Of a DNA stretch of 64,000 nt, positions 63,652 through 64,000 are shown one piece after another. Within the stretch, counting starts at the first letter, position 1. Each line of letters begins with the position of its first letter. The stretch is from Micromonospora chalcea (lineage in GTDB: Bacteria > Actinomycetota > Actinomycetes > Mycobacteriales > Micromonosporaceae): positions 1-64,000 of the forward strand of contig NZ_MAGP01000107.1 in assembly GCF_002926165.1 (NCBI RefSeq). Reading direction: 5' to 3'. Below the pieces are notes generated by a model. It made no database searches and was not told the origin of the DNA. It saw nothing but the letters and a program-made list of their open reading frames with translations. Made by a program: the position numbers and the translations under genes.

Positions 63652-64000
63652 ATGCAAGCCAGGAAACAAAAGGCCGGTTTCGTTGCCGCGCTGCTTCTTG
63701 GCGTAGTTGGAATCTGGGCAGCCACCTCCGTTCTTGCTATCCGCGATAGGGAAATTGCCCCCTACGTACCCCTGTCTGGGCTGCTCCTACTTGCTGCAGC
63801 AGCGGTGATCGCAGTCGGCTGCGGCTTCCTGAGAAGCAGTGGCGGCAACCGAGACGAGCTTAGACCCATGCAAGTCATCTCGTGGTGGTGGCTATTAGCC
63901 GGACTACTCGCCGTCATCGTAGCGGCATGGCTGTCCTTCGCAACGCTCTCATTTTTTGCGAATAGCTCACCCAGCATGGCGGACCAAGCGAAGCTCCGAT
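63652..64000 (+). CDS. Membrane protein, partial (runs off the window)
   Basis: Open from ATG 63652 to the window edge without a stop, 116 codons: MQARKQKAGFVAALLLGVVG then three hydrophobic segments (FVAALLLGVVGIWAATSVLA, SGLLLLAAAAVIAVGCGFL, WWWLLAGLLAVIVAAWLSFA). Base composition is clearly lower in GC than the surroundings and it uses a TTA Leu codon, rare in high-GC actinobacteria, which suggests recent acquisition. Start chosen as the first in-frame ATG; no clear ribosome binding site. No family recognised. Confidence 0.55.
   Translation, partial: MQARKQKAGFVAALLLGVVGIWAATSVLAIRDREIAPYVPLSGLLLLAAAAVIAVGCGFLRSSGGNRDELRPMQVISWWWLLAGLLAVIVAAWLSFATLSFFANSSPSMADQAKLR

Larger units (their letters stand above)
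51563..64000. mobile_element. pSAM2-type integrative and conjugative element (AICE), left part
   Basis: The element begins at a tRNA-Tyr 3' fragment and carries the diagnostic AICE set: tyrosine integrase, excisionase, HUH-type replication initiator, FtsK-like double-stranded-DNA transfer protein, Pra-like activator and KorSA-like GntR repressor. Because the tRNA fragment's 3' end points left, the intact tRNA-Tyr should lie at the right end, which is beyond the window; the right limit is therefore the window edge, not the element end. Extra genes are a glycosyltransferase, a second GntR regulator and several small unknowns. Confidence 0.85.

Overview
The window is very GC-rich chromosomal DNA from an actinobacterium, most likely Micromonosporaceae (Micromonospora-like). 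The evidence is inferential: zinc-binding S14, the actinobacterial order of tRNA-Thr/tRNA-Met/rpmG/two MaoC-type dehydratases/tRNA-Trp/secE/nusG/rplKA, and the style of the hypothetical genes. I could not identify a species.

Layout. 1-538 is non-coding and carries four alternating copies of a 22-nt inverted element plus 33-34 nt tandem repeats. 539-6043 holds an aldo/keto reductase, an ABC-F ATPase, an RsmC-like methyltransferase, a divergent membrane-anchored hypothetical and truA. From 6114 to 45544 nearly everything is on the minus strand and forms the translation/transcription super-cluster. Read in transcription order (high to low coordinate) it is: tRNA-Thr, tRNA-Met, rpmG, two hydratase-type genes, tRNA-Trp, secE, nusG, rplK, rplA, an inserted ABC transporter pair, rplJ, rplL, rpoB, rpoC, two small membrane proteins, rpsL, rpsG, fusA, tuf, then the S10, spc and alpha operons (rpsJ to rplO, secY-adk-map, infA to rplQ) and truA. 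Long intergenic gaps here carry recognisable promoters, leader hairpins and terminators.

45641-51409 is a transition zone: a membrane GGDEF-EAL protein, a 42-aa hydrophobic peptide, an orphan DNA methyltransferase whose restriction-endonuclease partner survives only as a broken pseudogene, and a plus-strand hypothetical.

51563 to the right end is an actinomycete integrative and conjugative element (AICE) of the pSAM2 type. Its left boundary is the 3' half of a tRNA-Tyr. Inward from it come a small membrane protein, tyrosine integrase, excisionase, HUH-type replication initiator, DUF2637 protein, two small proteins, an FtsK-like transfer ATPase, a zinc-ribbon protein and a Pra-like activator. 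These are followed by a second minus-strand operon (three small unknowns, a GntR-UTRA regulator, a family 2 glycosyltransferase) and a divergent small GntR repressor resembling KorSA. A near-identical operator motif lies in front of both the pra-like gene and the small GntR gene, so a KorSA-Pra type switch is the best model. A low-GC membrane protein gene runs off the right edge; the right att site (intact tRNA-Tyr) is not in the window.
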